Part shown: in pieces, positions 11,371 to 21,117 of the stretch
Layout of the letters: every line of letters starts with the position of its first letter
Position numbering within the stretch: position 1 is the stretch's first letter
Source: Torymus aiolomorphi
Lineage: Eukaryota > Arthropoda > Insecta > Hymenoptera > Torymidae
Length of the DNA: 64,000 nucleotides
NCBI GenBank assembly: GCA_036365515.1
Contig: CM070874.1
Location: 207,942,297-208,006,296, forward strand
Direction of reading: 5' to 3'
Program-made: the position numbers and the translations under genes
Notes under the pieces: generated by a model
Databases searched by the model: none
The model's input: only the letters and a program-made list of their open reading frames with translations
What the model was told of the DNA's origin: nothing

Positions 11371-12433
11371 ATGGCTGACTATCCGCCCAACGAGATCGTT
11401 GACATGATGTTGGCTTTAGGACAAAGCCGAAGTAATTATCGTGCTGCGGCAAGAATTTATGCTGAACGCTATCCAGACAGACGACACCCTGACGCTATGG
11501 CTATCAGACGTTTAACTCAAAGAGCTCGTGGTGGACACATGGTTCGTCAACGTAGGCGCCATCAATATGATGAAAATGATAATCGGGTTGTGACTATTCT
11601 GGCAATAATTCATCTTGACCCACAGATAAGCGCTCGTCGAATCGAAAGGGAAATCGGTCTTCCAAAAAGTACATTTTTAAGAATTATGAAGGTGCTTAGA
11701 TATCATGCGTATCATATTAATCTGGTCCAAGAGCTACAGTTTGCTCATTTTCAACAGCGTATTGTGTTTTGCCAATGGGCTTTACAAATGATAGAAAATG
11801 ATCCAGACTTTTTAATTTTGTTCTTTTTTCTGATGAGGCAAAATTTCAAAGTGATGGGGAATTGAATAGACATAATTGTCATTACTGGTCTGATGTTAAT
11901 CCTCATTGGGTCAGAACTGTAAACCATCAAAGACGATGGAGTATTATGGTATGGTGTGGGATTATTAATGGATGTGTGATTGGCCCTTATTTTTTCGAAG
12001 AAAATGTTAATCAACACACGTACTTAACGCTAATAAGAGATGAACTACCTGTATTGGTGGAAGATGTTGACTTAGAAACGCGACGAAGAATGTGGCTCCA
12101 GCAGGACGGCGCAACACCACATTTCGCTCGAATTGTCAGGACTTTTTGAATGAGCAGTATGGTAACAGATGGATTGGTCGAGGTGGTCCGGTTGAATGGC
12201 CTGCTTGCTCACCAGATCTTAGATCACCAGATTTTTACTTATGGGGGTATTTAAAAAATGCCGTTTTTGAGGAAAGGCCCACCACAAGAGTAGACATGAT
12301 GGACAGAATTCGTCGAGCATGCGCTGCCATTCCAAGGCAAACTTTGCTAAACCCCGTTCGCCACTTCCAAAGGCGTTTGACTATGTGCCTGGAAGCAAAT
12401 GGTCGTAATTTCGAACATTTTCTTCGAGGTTAG
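11371..12433 (+). pseudogene. Second transposase copy in the right arm, two single-base frameshifts
   Basis: This is the mirror copy of the 9487-10551 gene, a few per cent different in protein (for example S/R, K/E, Y/H, H/N, Q/R, D/G and T/R changes). It starts at the equivalent ATG and ends with the same NFEHFLRG tail. The frame breaks twice, near 11808 and near 12145. At both places a run of six T in the left arm is five T here. Without these breaks all DD41D motifs would be present. The copy is therefore either freshly inactivated or intact and mis-sequenced in homopolymers. Confidence 0.85.
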
Positions 12434-12446
12434 ATAAACACATAAG

Positions 12447-12780
12447 TGAGAGGCGAAGGGACTCACTTAAATCAAGCACCCTGAACAGTGAGAGGCAAGG
12501 GGACTCACTTTAATCAAGCACCCCGATCAGTGAGAGGCGAAGGGACTCACTTAAATCAAGCACCCTGAACAGTGAGAGGCAAGGGGACTCACTATAATCA
12601 AGCACCCCGATCAGTGAGAGGCGAAGGGACTCACTTAAATCAAGCACCCTGAACAGTGAGAGGCAAGGGAACTCACTTTAATCAAGCACCCCGATCAGTG
12701 AGAGGCGAAGGGACTCACTTAAATCAAGCACCCTGAACAGTGAGAGGCAAGGGGACTCACTTTAATCAAGCACCCCAAAG
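12447..12780. repeat. Four 84-bp tandem repeats, right arm
   Basis: Inverted counterpart of the array at 9144-9479, with the same period and copy number. The two arrays share unit-specific variants (the TATAAT version of the central box in one unit), so they were copied together rather than amplified separately. Confidence 0.88.
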
Positions 12781-13539
12781 GAAACAATCCTTACTACGTC
12801 CACGTCGTTGTTTCTGGGTAGCGCTAAACGTAAGGTTGACACATTTACAACAGAAGCTTTAATGATCTTGAAGTTTCCGTTAAACAAACATCAGACATGG
12901 GGTAGAGATGTGTGGGACTGGGGGATGTCTGGTGTAACAGTTTAGCATGTGAGGCTATGAAGAGCATGGGGTTCGGATGTGCAAGTTTGATATTTGTTTA
13001 CTAGGATGTGAAAGTTTTGGGTGTGTGGGTTTCCCTATTAAACCTACGATCAGTTTGAACCACTTAAGCCTGTGACTCATGGAAAAAACGACTTAAAATG
13101 GATTTTTCGGAGTTCGACCTTCATTTGGCCTTGAAATGACCTTGAAATGACCTTGAAAAATAATGTCTCAATATGATTTTGAACGTAAAATTTCCCGCTC
13201 TTTCCGAATCCGGGGTCAAAAATAGGTGTTCCTATTAAAAAAAACCACTTGACCTTGAAATAACCTTGAAGGTCAAGTTCAAGGTCAAAGCTGTTAGGAC
13301 CATTGTTTGGCCCCCTTCGTCCCCTACAACTTTTGTCTGAATCATTTTTTCCTATCTGTCTTAGGATCCGAAAAATCCGGGTGTAGCGATTAAAATGGGT
13401 CACCGTGTATATACAAAATAATTTAGAAAATTCATTAGAAATTGAAAATATTGTTTGGGAAGAAATTCTTGATAATTAAAAAAACAATTAGTTACATAAG
13501 TAAATATGTATATATATTTATTGCATATATTTATTAAAA

Positions 13540-13995
13540 AATATATTCATGTATATTCAAAAACCAAATTTATCAATATAAAATATACGCCATAAAAGTA
13601 TAAAATAAAGGAGAAATTATTTGAATGATAAGAGATTTTAATAATTAGCTAAATGAAAATTGTATATAAAATTTAATTAAGTTTCGATTTGATCCATATA
13701 AAAATACAAATAAAATCAAAGAAAAGATTTTTAAATAAAAATTTTTAAAGAGATTATGCTCTTATATTTTCAAAAAACAAATTTCACAATATAAAATATA
13801 CGCTATCATAGTATAAAATAAGTGAGAAATTGTTTAAACGATATTATAAGAGATCTAAATCAATAGCTAAATGAAATCGGTATACGAAATTTATTTAAGT
13901 TTCAGTTTATACATAAAATAATAAAAATAAAATACAACAAAAGATTTTTAAATCAAAATTGATAGCGTAAATGTACTCTTATATATTCAAAAAAA
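13540..13995. repeat. Two ~216-bp tandem units in the Helitron 3' region
   Basis: A block beginning near CAATATAAAATATACGC at about 13574 recurs near 13790, with matching downstream text (TATAAAATAA, GAGAAATT, AGCTAAATGAAA). Divergence is moderate. It lies between the helicase stop and the Helitron 3' hairpin. Confidence 0.65.
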
Positions 13996-14075
13996 TCACT
14001 ACCTTGAAAATAAATAGGTTCAAAGTCTTCAAGGTCTTATTTTTCAAAGTTGGGGGTTGACGAGCGGAGCGAGTA

Positions 14076-14094
14076 GGGGGCGCAGCCCCCCTAG
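14076..14094 (+). other. Helitron 3' terminus (hairpin plus CTAG)
   Basis: GGGGGC-GCA-GCCCCC (14076-14090) forms a six-pair stem with a three-base loop. CTAG follows immediately at 14091-14094, then T. A short GC hairpin just before a CTRR end, inserted before T, is the standard Helitron 3' end. It has the same orientation as the helicase and marks the downstream limit of that element. Confidence 0.85.
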
Positions 14095-14103
14095 TATATA
14101 TAT

Positions 14104-14110
14104 ATACACA

Positions 14111-14141
<31 letters not shown>
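14104..14141. repeat. (CA)n microsatellite
   Basis: Alternating CA with one CCC interruption, preceded by TATATA. Confidence 0.9.
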
Positions 14142-14874
14142 TCAAAAAAGAGTGATCTAATAGTTAACTGTATGAACATTGAGAGTATAGCAGCTGCTGA
14201 AAAATATTGAAAAGGATATGAAGTCTTGGTAATGAGGAAATATACTTTTATATATACGGTATTTTTATATTTTCTGTTGTAATTTAAAACTTACTTGTTT
14301 GATAATGAAGGTTCTCCGAAATGAATTGTAGCAGAGAATTTGAGTAATAATTATTTATTTAAGTGAAATCTGACTTATAAATTGATATGGACTCTTATTG
14401 ACCCTTAAAAAATAACTATTTGTACTTTCGACCGTAGCGTACTGAGTTCAAGAATTAACTAAGATAACAAGTCTTAATTTGAATTTCCCTCGAACGTCGT
14501 CTGAGGCAGACGGTATTCTCCAGCTGTCCTGTAATATGGTTTGAACTGTGACTGATGTGCGCGGTGTATTTTGCTGTATATATAACGCAGGATAATTGGG
14601 TTACCGATGATATTGAACGATAATGTGGGATCGTCTTATTAACAAACTCTTTGTTGCGACTTATACACGTTTAAATGGTAGCATTGTGAAATGCTGATTT
14701 GTAAAAATTGTACGCGTTGTCTTTATGGAGATCGGTGGATCGCTACGTCACGGTGTCGCGTGAACGAAATGCTGCGTCATATAATTTTGCATTTACGTCT
14801 TTTGTGGGTCAGAAAATCACTGATGAGAATATGAGTATTAAATTTAAATTTAAGGATACGTCACAGACGTAACA
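14142..14874. other. No gene recognised
   Basis: AT-rich sequence without an open frame or repeat I can classify. Confidence 0.4.
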
Positions 14875-15588
14875 AGAAAACTAATAAAATATGATGTAGC
14901 AACTGAAAAATTAAATAAACCAAAAATAAAAGTAGTTGGCATAGACAACAATACAAAAATGGACATTAAAGAAATTGAGAGTGATATAAAGACAAGAAAC
15001 TTCAATGATCCAAACTACAATGGTTCAGTTCTTCACATGTATACGAACGAAAAAACAAAACTTAACTCTGTTATAATGGAAGTACCATCTGAAACATAGA
15101 AATTAATCAGGGGGATAAATAATAGACTATTTGTAGGTTACCAAAGATGTCTGGTCTATGATTTAGTAAATATTGCACCACATTATAATTATTGGAGGAT
15201 AGGCCACAATGGAAAAAGTGTAGATAGAAGCAAACAAATATGCTTGAGATGTACAGGTAACCATGAAACAAGTATATCTAGCAGTAACAATACCGATTGC
15301 ATTAATTGTCTCTTTAGTAACAAAACATACAAACCAAATTTACAGACTAATCATCTTTCATATGACATGAACAATTGTGAAATACTTAAAAACAACATAA
15401 AAAAATACATAGACTGAAATGATTATCATATCAAACCTGAAGTACCGACAAGGAAACCAACAAGACCACTTCAGCTAAATATACGACAGAGGACAGCTAA
15501 TCAAGCTACAACGAGTAACTCAAACGACGAAGCCAGCACAAACACAATCTCAACGATATCAAATTCAACAGATGGCGCAGAATTATGA
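14875..15588 (+). pseudogene. LINE ORF1 (Gag-like) relic
   Basis: One frame runs 14875-15588 with two internal stops (TAG 15097-15099, TGA 15415-15417). Segments such as NNRLFVGYQRCLVYD, and a Cys/His cluster (ICLRCTGNHETS, DCINC) near residue 125-145, resemble the RNA-binding and zinc-knuckle regions of insect Jockey-type ORF1 proteins, which coat the element's RNA. The tail is Thr/Ser/Asn-rich. Upstream the frame is closed by a stop near 14870, so the start is lost or outside recognition. Confidence 0.65.
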
Positions 15589-15813
15589 AGTATTAGATGA
15601 CATACACAAGCAACTATTTTAACAAGAAATCTCATATAATGATTTGAAATCTCTTAATCAAGATAGGAAGTCCACAGGTAATCTGATTTTATATTTTATG
15701 GAGATAGCATCACCAATGAGCCAAAACACGGAGACAACAACAACAATACAAAATGGATAGTAGTATAAATTTGATTGCGAATATACAAAATGATATAATT
15801 AATAGAGATATAA

Positions 15814-16901
15814 TTGCGACGCCATGGTGAACTAAACAAATGCATGGCTTTAGAAAAGGAAGTAATTTTAAATGTAAATATAAGAGGCCTAAATGCGAAT
15901 TTTAACAATTTATTTGCTTTCCTAAAAAGCCTTGTGATAAAGCCATGCATAATTATTTGGAGTGAAACACGAAAACTTGTACACCCTGAATCTTTTAATA
16001 TAACTGGGTACAAAATCTACTGTAACAAAAGTTATATTAATCAAAATGATGGTCTGGTCGTTTACATAAGCGACTACATTACTAAAATGACGGAAGTTAT
16101 AAATATTAATAATCTTAAAATAATAAATTCTAAAATTGCAATAGAAAACAATAGAAAAATATTATTATCTGCACTATATAGATCACATGATATAACTAAA
16201 ACAGAATGCCTCTTAAACCTCAAAAAATTAATAGAGCATAACAGCAAGTTTAAAAATAATCTAATTATGGGAGATTTTAACTTCGACTTTTCAAATCAAG
16301 ATAAATTTAATCAAGAATTTTTACATATGCTCTTGGAGCATGGTTATTGCTCAGGCTTTTGTAATATTACCAGATCATCAGGTAAAACAGGTATTTCAGA
16401 AACTTGCATAGACAATATTTTTATTAAATTAGGTAAAATAGCCTATAGAACTTTTACACTTCGTATACCACTTACTGACCATTTTCCACTTTTTATGTCA
16501 ATAAATAAGATAAGACCTACTGAAAATATAGATACCATAAAACATATAAATTACAATAAACTCAGGACAGCCGCGGATTCAATAAACTGGAGTGAATTGT
16601 CACTAATAAATCATCCAAATGTACCTTTAAATAATCTTATTGATAAAATAAAAATGTGTATATGCAAAGTTGATTATAAAAAAAAACTAACAAAAATAAA
16701 AAGATGAGACCTAGGAATAATTGGATAACTAAGGCAATTATGAAATCTTGTACTGCCAAAGAAAAACTGTATAAATTATGGAAAAAAGATCCTTATAATA
16801 ATAGGAAAAGAGAAGAATATAAGAATTTTACCAATATCTTAAAGAATATTATAAATAAATTAATTAGACACAAGCATACCAAAAAAATTAAACTAAAATA
16901 A
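15814..16901 (+). pseudogene. LINE ORF2, apurinic-type endonuclease and linker
   Basis: The first ATG is at 15841; the frame is open from 15814. Motifs of the exonuclease-endonuclease-phosphatase fold are present: NVNIRGLNANF, IIIWSET (metal Glu), NLIMGDFNFDF, TCIDNIFI and LTDHFPLF (catalytic His). This domain nicks target DNA to prime reverse transcription. The frame stops at 16705-16707, and the linker preceding a reverse transcriptase (RNNWITKAIMKSC) continues in another frame, overlapping by four bases, to 16901. No reverse transcriptase follows. The element is dead, though the endonuclease domain itself looks whole. Confidence 0.82.
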
Positions 16902-17124
16902 TGGATAAGAGGAAACCCCTAATACAACACTTATAAATTAATTATTCTTATAAAAGTCAACAAACTTCTAACAAAATTACTTTAGTTCTAAGTTAGGATT
17001 TAAGTGCGCTGGACCAGCGAACAGGAATTAGTTCCTCTGCTGGATTACATATGTAATTGTAAATTTGTATAATCTTGTACATTTACTCTGGTTAATAAAT
17101 ATTGTTATTAATATTATACCTAAA

Positions 17125-17690
17125 CACAAGAGGTTTGAAAACTAATTTTGAAAAATAGAAAATCTTGAATAAGAGGCTTAAAATCAAAGCATATGTAATA
17201 GAATGTGCTGAAACTGGAAAATTAGAACACTACCAATATTATGAATTAAATCGGTGCAATATATATTATAACAATGGTAATATAAATAAATCAGATCGTG
17301 TAGACGTATAAGTGAAAAAAACTGTAACTCAGACAACTAATATAATAGAATTGAGAAGGCTGAAAATCCTAAATCTTAATAACAATATTTGTAACTTAAC
17401 TGCTGAAAAACATTTGATAATAATAGGTGATTTTAATATTAATATAATGCTGCATAATACCATTAGATAGAATTTTCTAAATAATTTTGTTGAAAATGGG
17501 TTTTGCCCAGGCCATTTTTGTCTGCAGTTTACTGAAAGGACTAGACTTTGTGATATAACTACTAATAGTGGAACGTGCATTGACAATACTTTTATAAAAA
17601 CTAGTTCAATTATCTATGCAAAAACTTTTAAATTCAAGACTTATTACTAATCATTATCCACTTTTTATAGACATAAAAAACCTTTAGTTC
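17125..17690 (+). pseudogene. Second, more decayed LINE endonuclease fragment
   Basis: Short frames include LIIIGDFNINI near 17414-17448 and GTCIDNTFIKTSSIIYAKTF near 17573-17630, then TNHYPLFIDIK in a shifted frame. These are the same endonuclease motifs as in the element just upstream, but with stops and frameshifts. It is cut at 17690 by the 5' LTR of the next element. Confidence 0.6.
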
Positions 17691-18337
17691 TATAACGAGG
17701 TTCCAAGATAAAATACGGAGAAGATAAGCATCTCGGTCATCCGTATTCTATCGAACCCGTTAGGCTCTCATTCCCGCGAATTCGTATATCTCGAGCGAGT
17801 ATTGACATCGCTCGGACGATGTATTCGCGTTAGCTACGCGCGGGGCAGGCGCGACATTGACCGTTGCTAAGTCGCGCCCGATTCTTTTTGAATCAGATTC
17901 TCTCGAGCTGTCAAACCGTGCGTCCTCATCGATGCAGCGCAGCGCCAGTCCACGTACCGACCACGAAGAGCAGCGCACGTGAGCAATCCGAGCCACTCCT
18001 GGGGTCCGAAGCGTCTGTAGGTGAACGCTGGACGTTAAGACTCGGCCTGAACACTCCGAAGTCGACCGGAGGATAAGGCCTGACGCAAGAGCGGATTCGT
18101 GAGCGAGCGACGAGGGGAGTGCACTCCCCTCCCGGTAAGACTCTTCGAGTATTTTCCGCGCAGCGTTTTATTTGTATTTTCGGCTCGCTGCGATGAGTGG
18201 CCGGTGTTGCGTTCACCGGCCCAGCGAGAATAAATACATTGATCCGCCCGCGCCGTCAGCGGATCACGTCTTCTTGTCGGCGCGTATCAAGATGCGTTAT
18301 TTTTCTGTAAAGTCTTTTTTTTCACTCATCCGTTACA
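17691..18337 (+). repeat. 5' LTR
   Basis: Begins TATAACGAGGTTCCAAG, ends CCGTTACA. The ends are a near-perfect short inverted pair (TATAACG/CGTTACA). The body matches 21118-21756 almost throughout. Confidence 0.85.
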
Positions 18338-18338
18338 A

Positions 18339-18356
18339 TGGCGCCCTAACGTGTTG
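18339..18356 (+). other. Primer-binding site, tRNA-Lys type
   Basis: TGGCGCCCTAACGTGTTG lies one base after the LTR. TGGCGCCC followed by AACGTG matches the complement of an insect tRNA-Lys 3' end except for one extra T. This is the expected position and form of a minus-strand primer site. Confidence 0.6.
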
Positions 18357-19100
18357 GGTTTAAGGAGAAGGTTAGAAGCCGGTACATTCGAAACCGGCCT
18401 ATTCAAATCGCGTTTCGTTTAAATTCGCCCGCGCGCAAATCACTGCACCGGACTAATCAGCAGACGGCCAGTGGCCATAAGCCGTTACAGCTGATAGGCG
18501 CAGTGATTTAAACTCGCCAAGTCGAGGTGCCGGGCGTAAACAAACAGACAAGAAGACTCGCGGCGCGCATAGAAACATAAACACAAAACAGCAGATTGCT
18601 TGTTTTTGGTAGGTGTTTATGTTTATGCTCGGGCAGTATTGTGTATACTTGTCCCGAGTCTTTTAAACTGCTGTAAAGCCAGGGCGAGAGCATTTAAACG
18701 ACGATTATCGTTGTTTTCGTCGTCATATGTGGCGAAAATTAAATTCCTTTTTTGACGCGAGGTTTAAAACGATTTTCACGCGATTTTTTTTGGGTTGACC
18801 GTGCCTGTGCGTGCAGCCGGTCGAAAGTGAGAATACTTTTATTTTTTTTTTGGTTGCGGGAATTATATAAGTCGTTATCGTCGTGAAATTTTTTTTTGGA
18901 ATAGCCACGCTCTCTCCCTAGCTAGCTGCATCGAGATACGTCGTTCTCGAGCAGCTTGGGACAATTGTGTGTGGTAGTTAGAATTCTAACATTGTAATTT
19001 GCGTAACAGACGGCCAATTTGAGAGAGAATCTCAGCAGTTAGTTGCGCATACACACACAATTCGTCACACAATTTTATACAGTCGGTCTAGCTTCGCAAG

Positions 19101-21049
19101 ATGGAATCATCGACTCCAGAAGAACTAGCCGAAAGGATGGAGCATTGGCGCAAAAATCTAGAGCTGAGCTTTGAAGCTGTAATAGAAGCAAATATAGCTC
19201 TAGATTTAAGAAGCACCGGACATCTCGAGGGGGATTCTAAGCGAATCGCTCAGTGGCTAATGGGAAGTTACAACCCAGCCCACTTCACACAAGAAATAAG
19301 TGGAAGTGCTTACGAGCAGTTCACAAGGAGGCTCGATTGGAGAAATAAGTTCGTCAACACGACGACCCTCAATGCAAGCGGCGCTCCAGAAGTGAACCGA
19401 ATCGCCGACCCCTTGTCCCACAGCTGCCTGCTCTCCTGTTTCAGCAACTGATGTCGAATAAAGCAGTAGACAACAACTTGCTGAGTTCCATACGGAGATA
19501 CGTCTATCAGAATATGGAGCAGAGAGCAGGTAGTCCTCCCGACGTAAGACACAAGGCTCTTAAGTCACTACGGAGCACTCTATCTCCAGAGGGAGGACCG
19601 GGTGAAGTCCAGGTACAACTAAGGTGCAGCACAGCTTGGGGGAGGGGAGATTCCACGATCTCATCCCAGTCCGAAGAATCTGAGAACGCGAGTTGCTCGG
19701 GGAATGCAGACCACACATGGATTTCGGACAGCTGCGCAGCGACCGCACCATCGCCATCAAATTTAGCTTCCATCCACGAATTCGACGTCGGAGTAAGCAC
19801 AGCCTGGGGGAGGGGAGATCCTCCAAGCTTCCCCCTGTTCGAGAAGTCTGACACTTCACGTCGCTTGGCGTATACAGACTGCCTGAGGGCACCGAACGGC
19901 TGTGCTGAATACTCCCAAGCTCACGACGACGGAGCAAATGCAGCCTGGGCGAAGGGAGATTTTCCAAGCTTCCCCCGGTCCGAAGCGTCCGATATGGCCC
20001 GTTTATGGAATACATCGGCATCGGACGGCTGTATTACTCATTCCCAGACTCCTGGAGACGAAGAGCAGACAAGCCTTCCAAGGAGAAACGAGGAAGAGAT
20101 TAATAGTCTGGTGACGACACAACCGGTGGACAGAACGCTGATTACTTCGCAATTTCGCGACGTATCGACGCAAGCAGAAGGCGAGCGTCATTGCGAATGC
20201 GAATGTAATCAGACGCGTAAATTGGAGGAGGAGAAAGTTAGGCGCCTAAGCGAAGAGGTAAGGCGACTGCACGACGAGCTGCGCCAGCTACGCGCGCAAA
20301 TGTCGTCGCTTCACAATTCCGCTGTGCCTAACAAGAAACGAGTCGCAGGTGCAACTAAGCGCCATGCCAAGCAACCTCGATCGGACCTAGGGACTAAAGA
20401 CAGCAAGAAGTCATCCCGAAGTCCTCAACAGTCCAGCTCTACAGGAAAAAAAGAGGCGTGTGCAGCGGCCACGCAACGATCTCCAAAGTTATCTGAAAGA
20501 GATAAAGGCATAAAACCCTCGAGCAGACTGGGTTCGAACCAAGGGACAGGTTCGAATCCTTGGACGACGGTAGCCTCTCGATGTTCCAAACGGCGGTATA
20601 TCCAGCAGGAGTTGGATAGTAGAGTATACCGCTCGTCAAGATCGAGGAACACGCTCAGAGTATATAACTCTCCACCACCGAGTCCAACCAGAAAATTGTG
20701 TTGGACGTGTAAGTCACCAACGCATCTTCACTGGGCCTGCCCGGAGCGGAAAAAGGGCCCGAAGAGTGAGACAAGAAGAAGGCAAGACGACCTGCCAAGT
20801 CAACCTAGGAGGAATGACGGCAGTTGTCGACCGGAGCCCCAGCGCCAGAAGTGCCAACCGTCTCCGGTCCATCAATCGTCATGGGACTGGTCTCGATCGC
20901 CGTTGGAATTCAGCGGAATTACGGTGATGAGCGACCCACCGTGTGCGTGCGGACGATCCCTCGACGTGGATCGTCTGATCAGCCGTTTAGTACACGAGCT
21001 GATCCGCGCGTATCCGGAACTGTCGTCTCTGCCGCCGACGACGACGTAA
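19101..21049 (+). pseudogene. Gag protein with coiled coil and CCHC knuckle, one frameshift
   Basis: ATG at 19101 has a good start context (AAGATGG). The frame stops at 19451 but the continuing frame (QQLMSNKAVDNN) is already open before that. A single frameshift near 19405-19415 therefore joins the two parts into about 640 residues. The second part has three imperfect ~50-residue repeats opening with STAWGRGD or AAWAKGD. A charged coiled coil follows (KLEEEKVRRLSEEVRRLHDE), then a basic Ser/Lys-rich stretch, one zinc knuckle CWTCKSPTHLHWAC (C-x2-C-x4-H-x4-C), and a Cys-containing tail. Gag proteins package the element's RNA. I see no capsid major-homology region by eye. The family within LTR elements is unresolved. 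Confidence 0.75.
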
Positions 21050-21107
21050 AGTCGAATCGAACGAGAGCCTCAGTATCGAGTTGCTTCTCTCCCGCTACGC
21101 AACGTCT

Positions 21108-21117
21108 GGGAGAGGGG
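21108..21117 (+). other. Polypurine tract
   Basis: GGGAGAGGGG sits directly before the 3' LTR start at 21118, the expected plus-strand primer position. Confidence 0.75.

Larger units (their letters stand above)
8512..13407. mobile_element. 4.9-kb palindromic Tc1/mariner-type element with a transposase in each arm
   Basis: The element begins CACGGTGACCCATTTTAATC at 8512 and ends with its complement at 13407. TA flanks it on both sides (8510-8511, 13408-13409). Left arm 8512-10908 and right arm 10960-13407 are near-identical inverted copies around a 51-base spacer (10909-10959). Each arm holds, from outside in, a terminal segment with AAGGTCA-like repeats, an ~84-bp tandem array, and a complete transposase-length reading frame pointing outward. 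The left arm lacks about 50-65 bases near 10837 that the right arm has near 11024-11080. There is no separate inner terminal repeat, so this behaves as one long-inverted-repeat unit rather than two adjacent elements. An assembly artefact should be kept in mind. Confidence 0.85.
7700..13479 (+). pseudogene. Helitron Pif1-like helicase, C-terminal part, split by a nested transposon
   Basis: Coding runs 7700-8511, then resumes at 13408-13479 after a 4.9-kb insertion. Motifs are those of the helicase half of Helitron Rep/Hel proteins: GLCNGTRPKI near residue 175, TINKSQGQSFDYVGLYI, and HGQLYVALSRC (helicase motif VI region). Just upstream of the first ATG the same frame reads YFPSVMKNG, resembling the end of the RQ-LPVV helicase segment, so the true 5' part is lost. 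If the nested element is removed with one TA of its duplication, the frame passes cleanly into a short tail ending EEILDN and a stop at 13477-13479. This is typical of Helitron C-termini. The protein would unwind DNA during rolling-circle transposition. The family call is firm; the copy is dead. Confidence 0.85.
14875..17120 (+). mobile_element. Jockey/CR1-like LINE with the reverse transcriptase deleted
   Basis: The order is ORF1 (nucleic-acid-binding, 14875-15588), ORF2 endonuclease (about 15814-16707), the post-endonuclease linker (to 16901), then directly a 3' untranslated region. The 3' end has a repeated AT tail (AATAAATATTGTTATTAATA) near 17096-17115. The whole reverse transcriptase is missing. 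Features of non-LTR elements are clear. The exact clade was not determined, nor were target duplications. Confidence 0.75.

Noticed and set aside
17760..18363. Several open frames of 60-100 codons, repeated near 21187-21788
   Set aside because: They lie inside the two LTRs and occur in both copies as GC-rich shadows, with no family motif.
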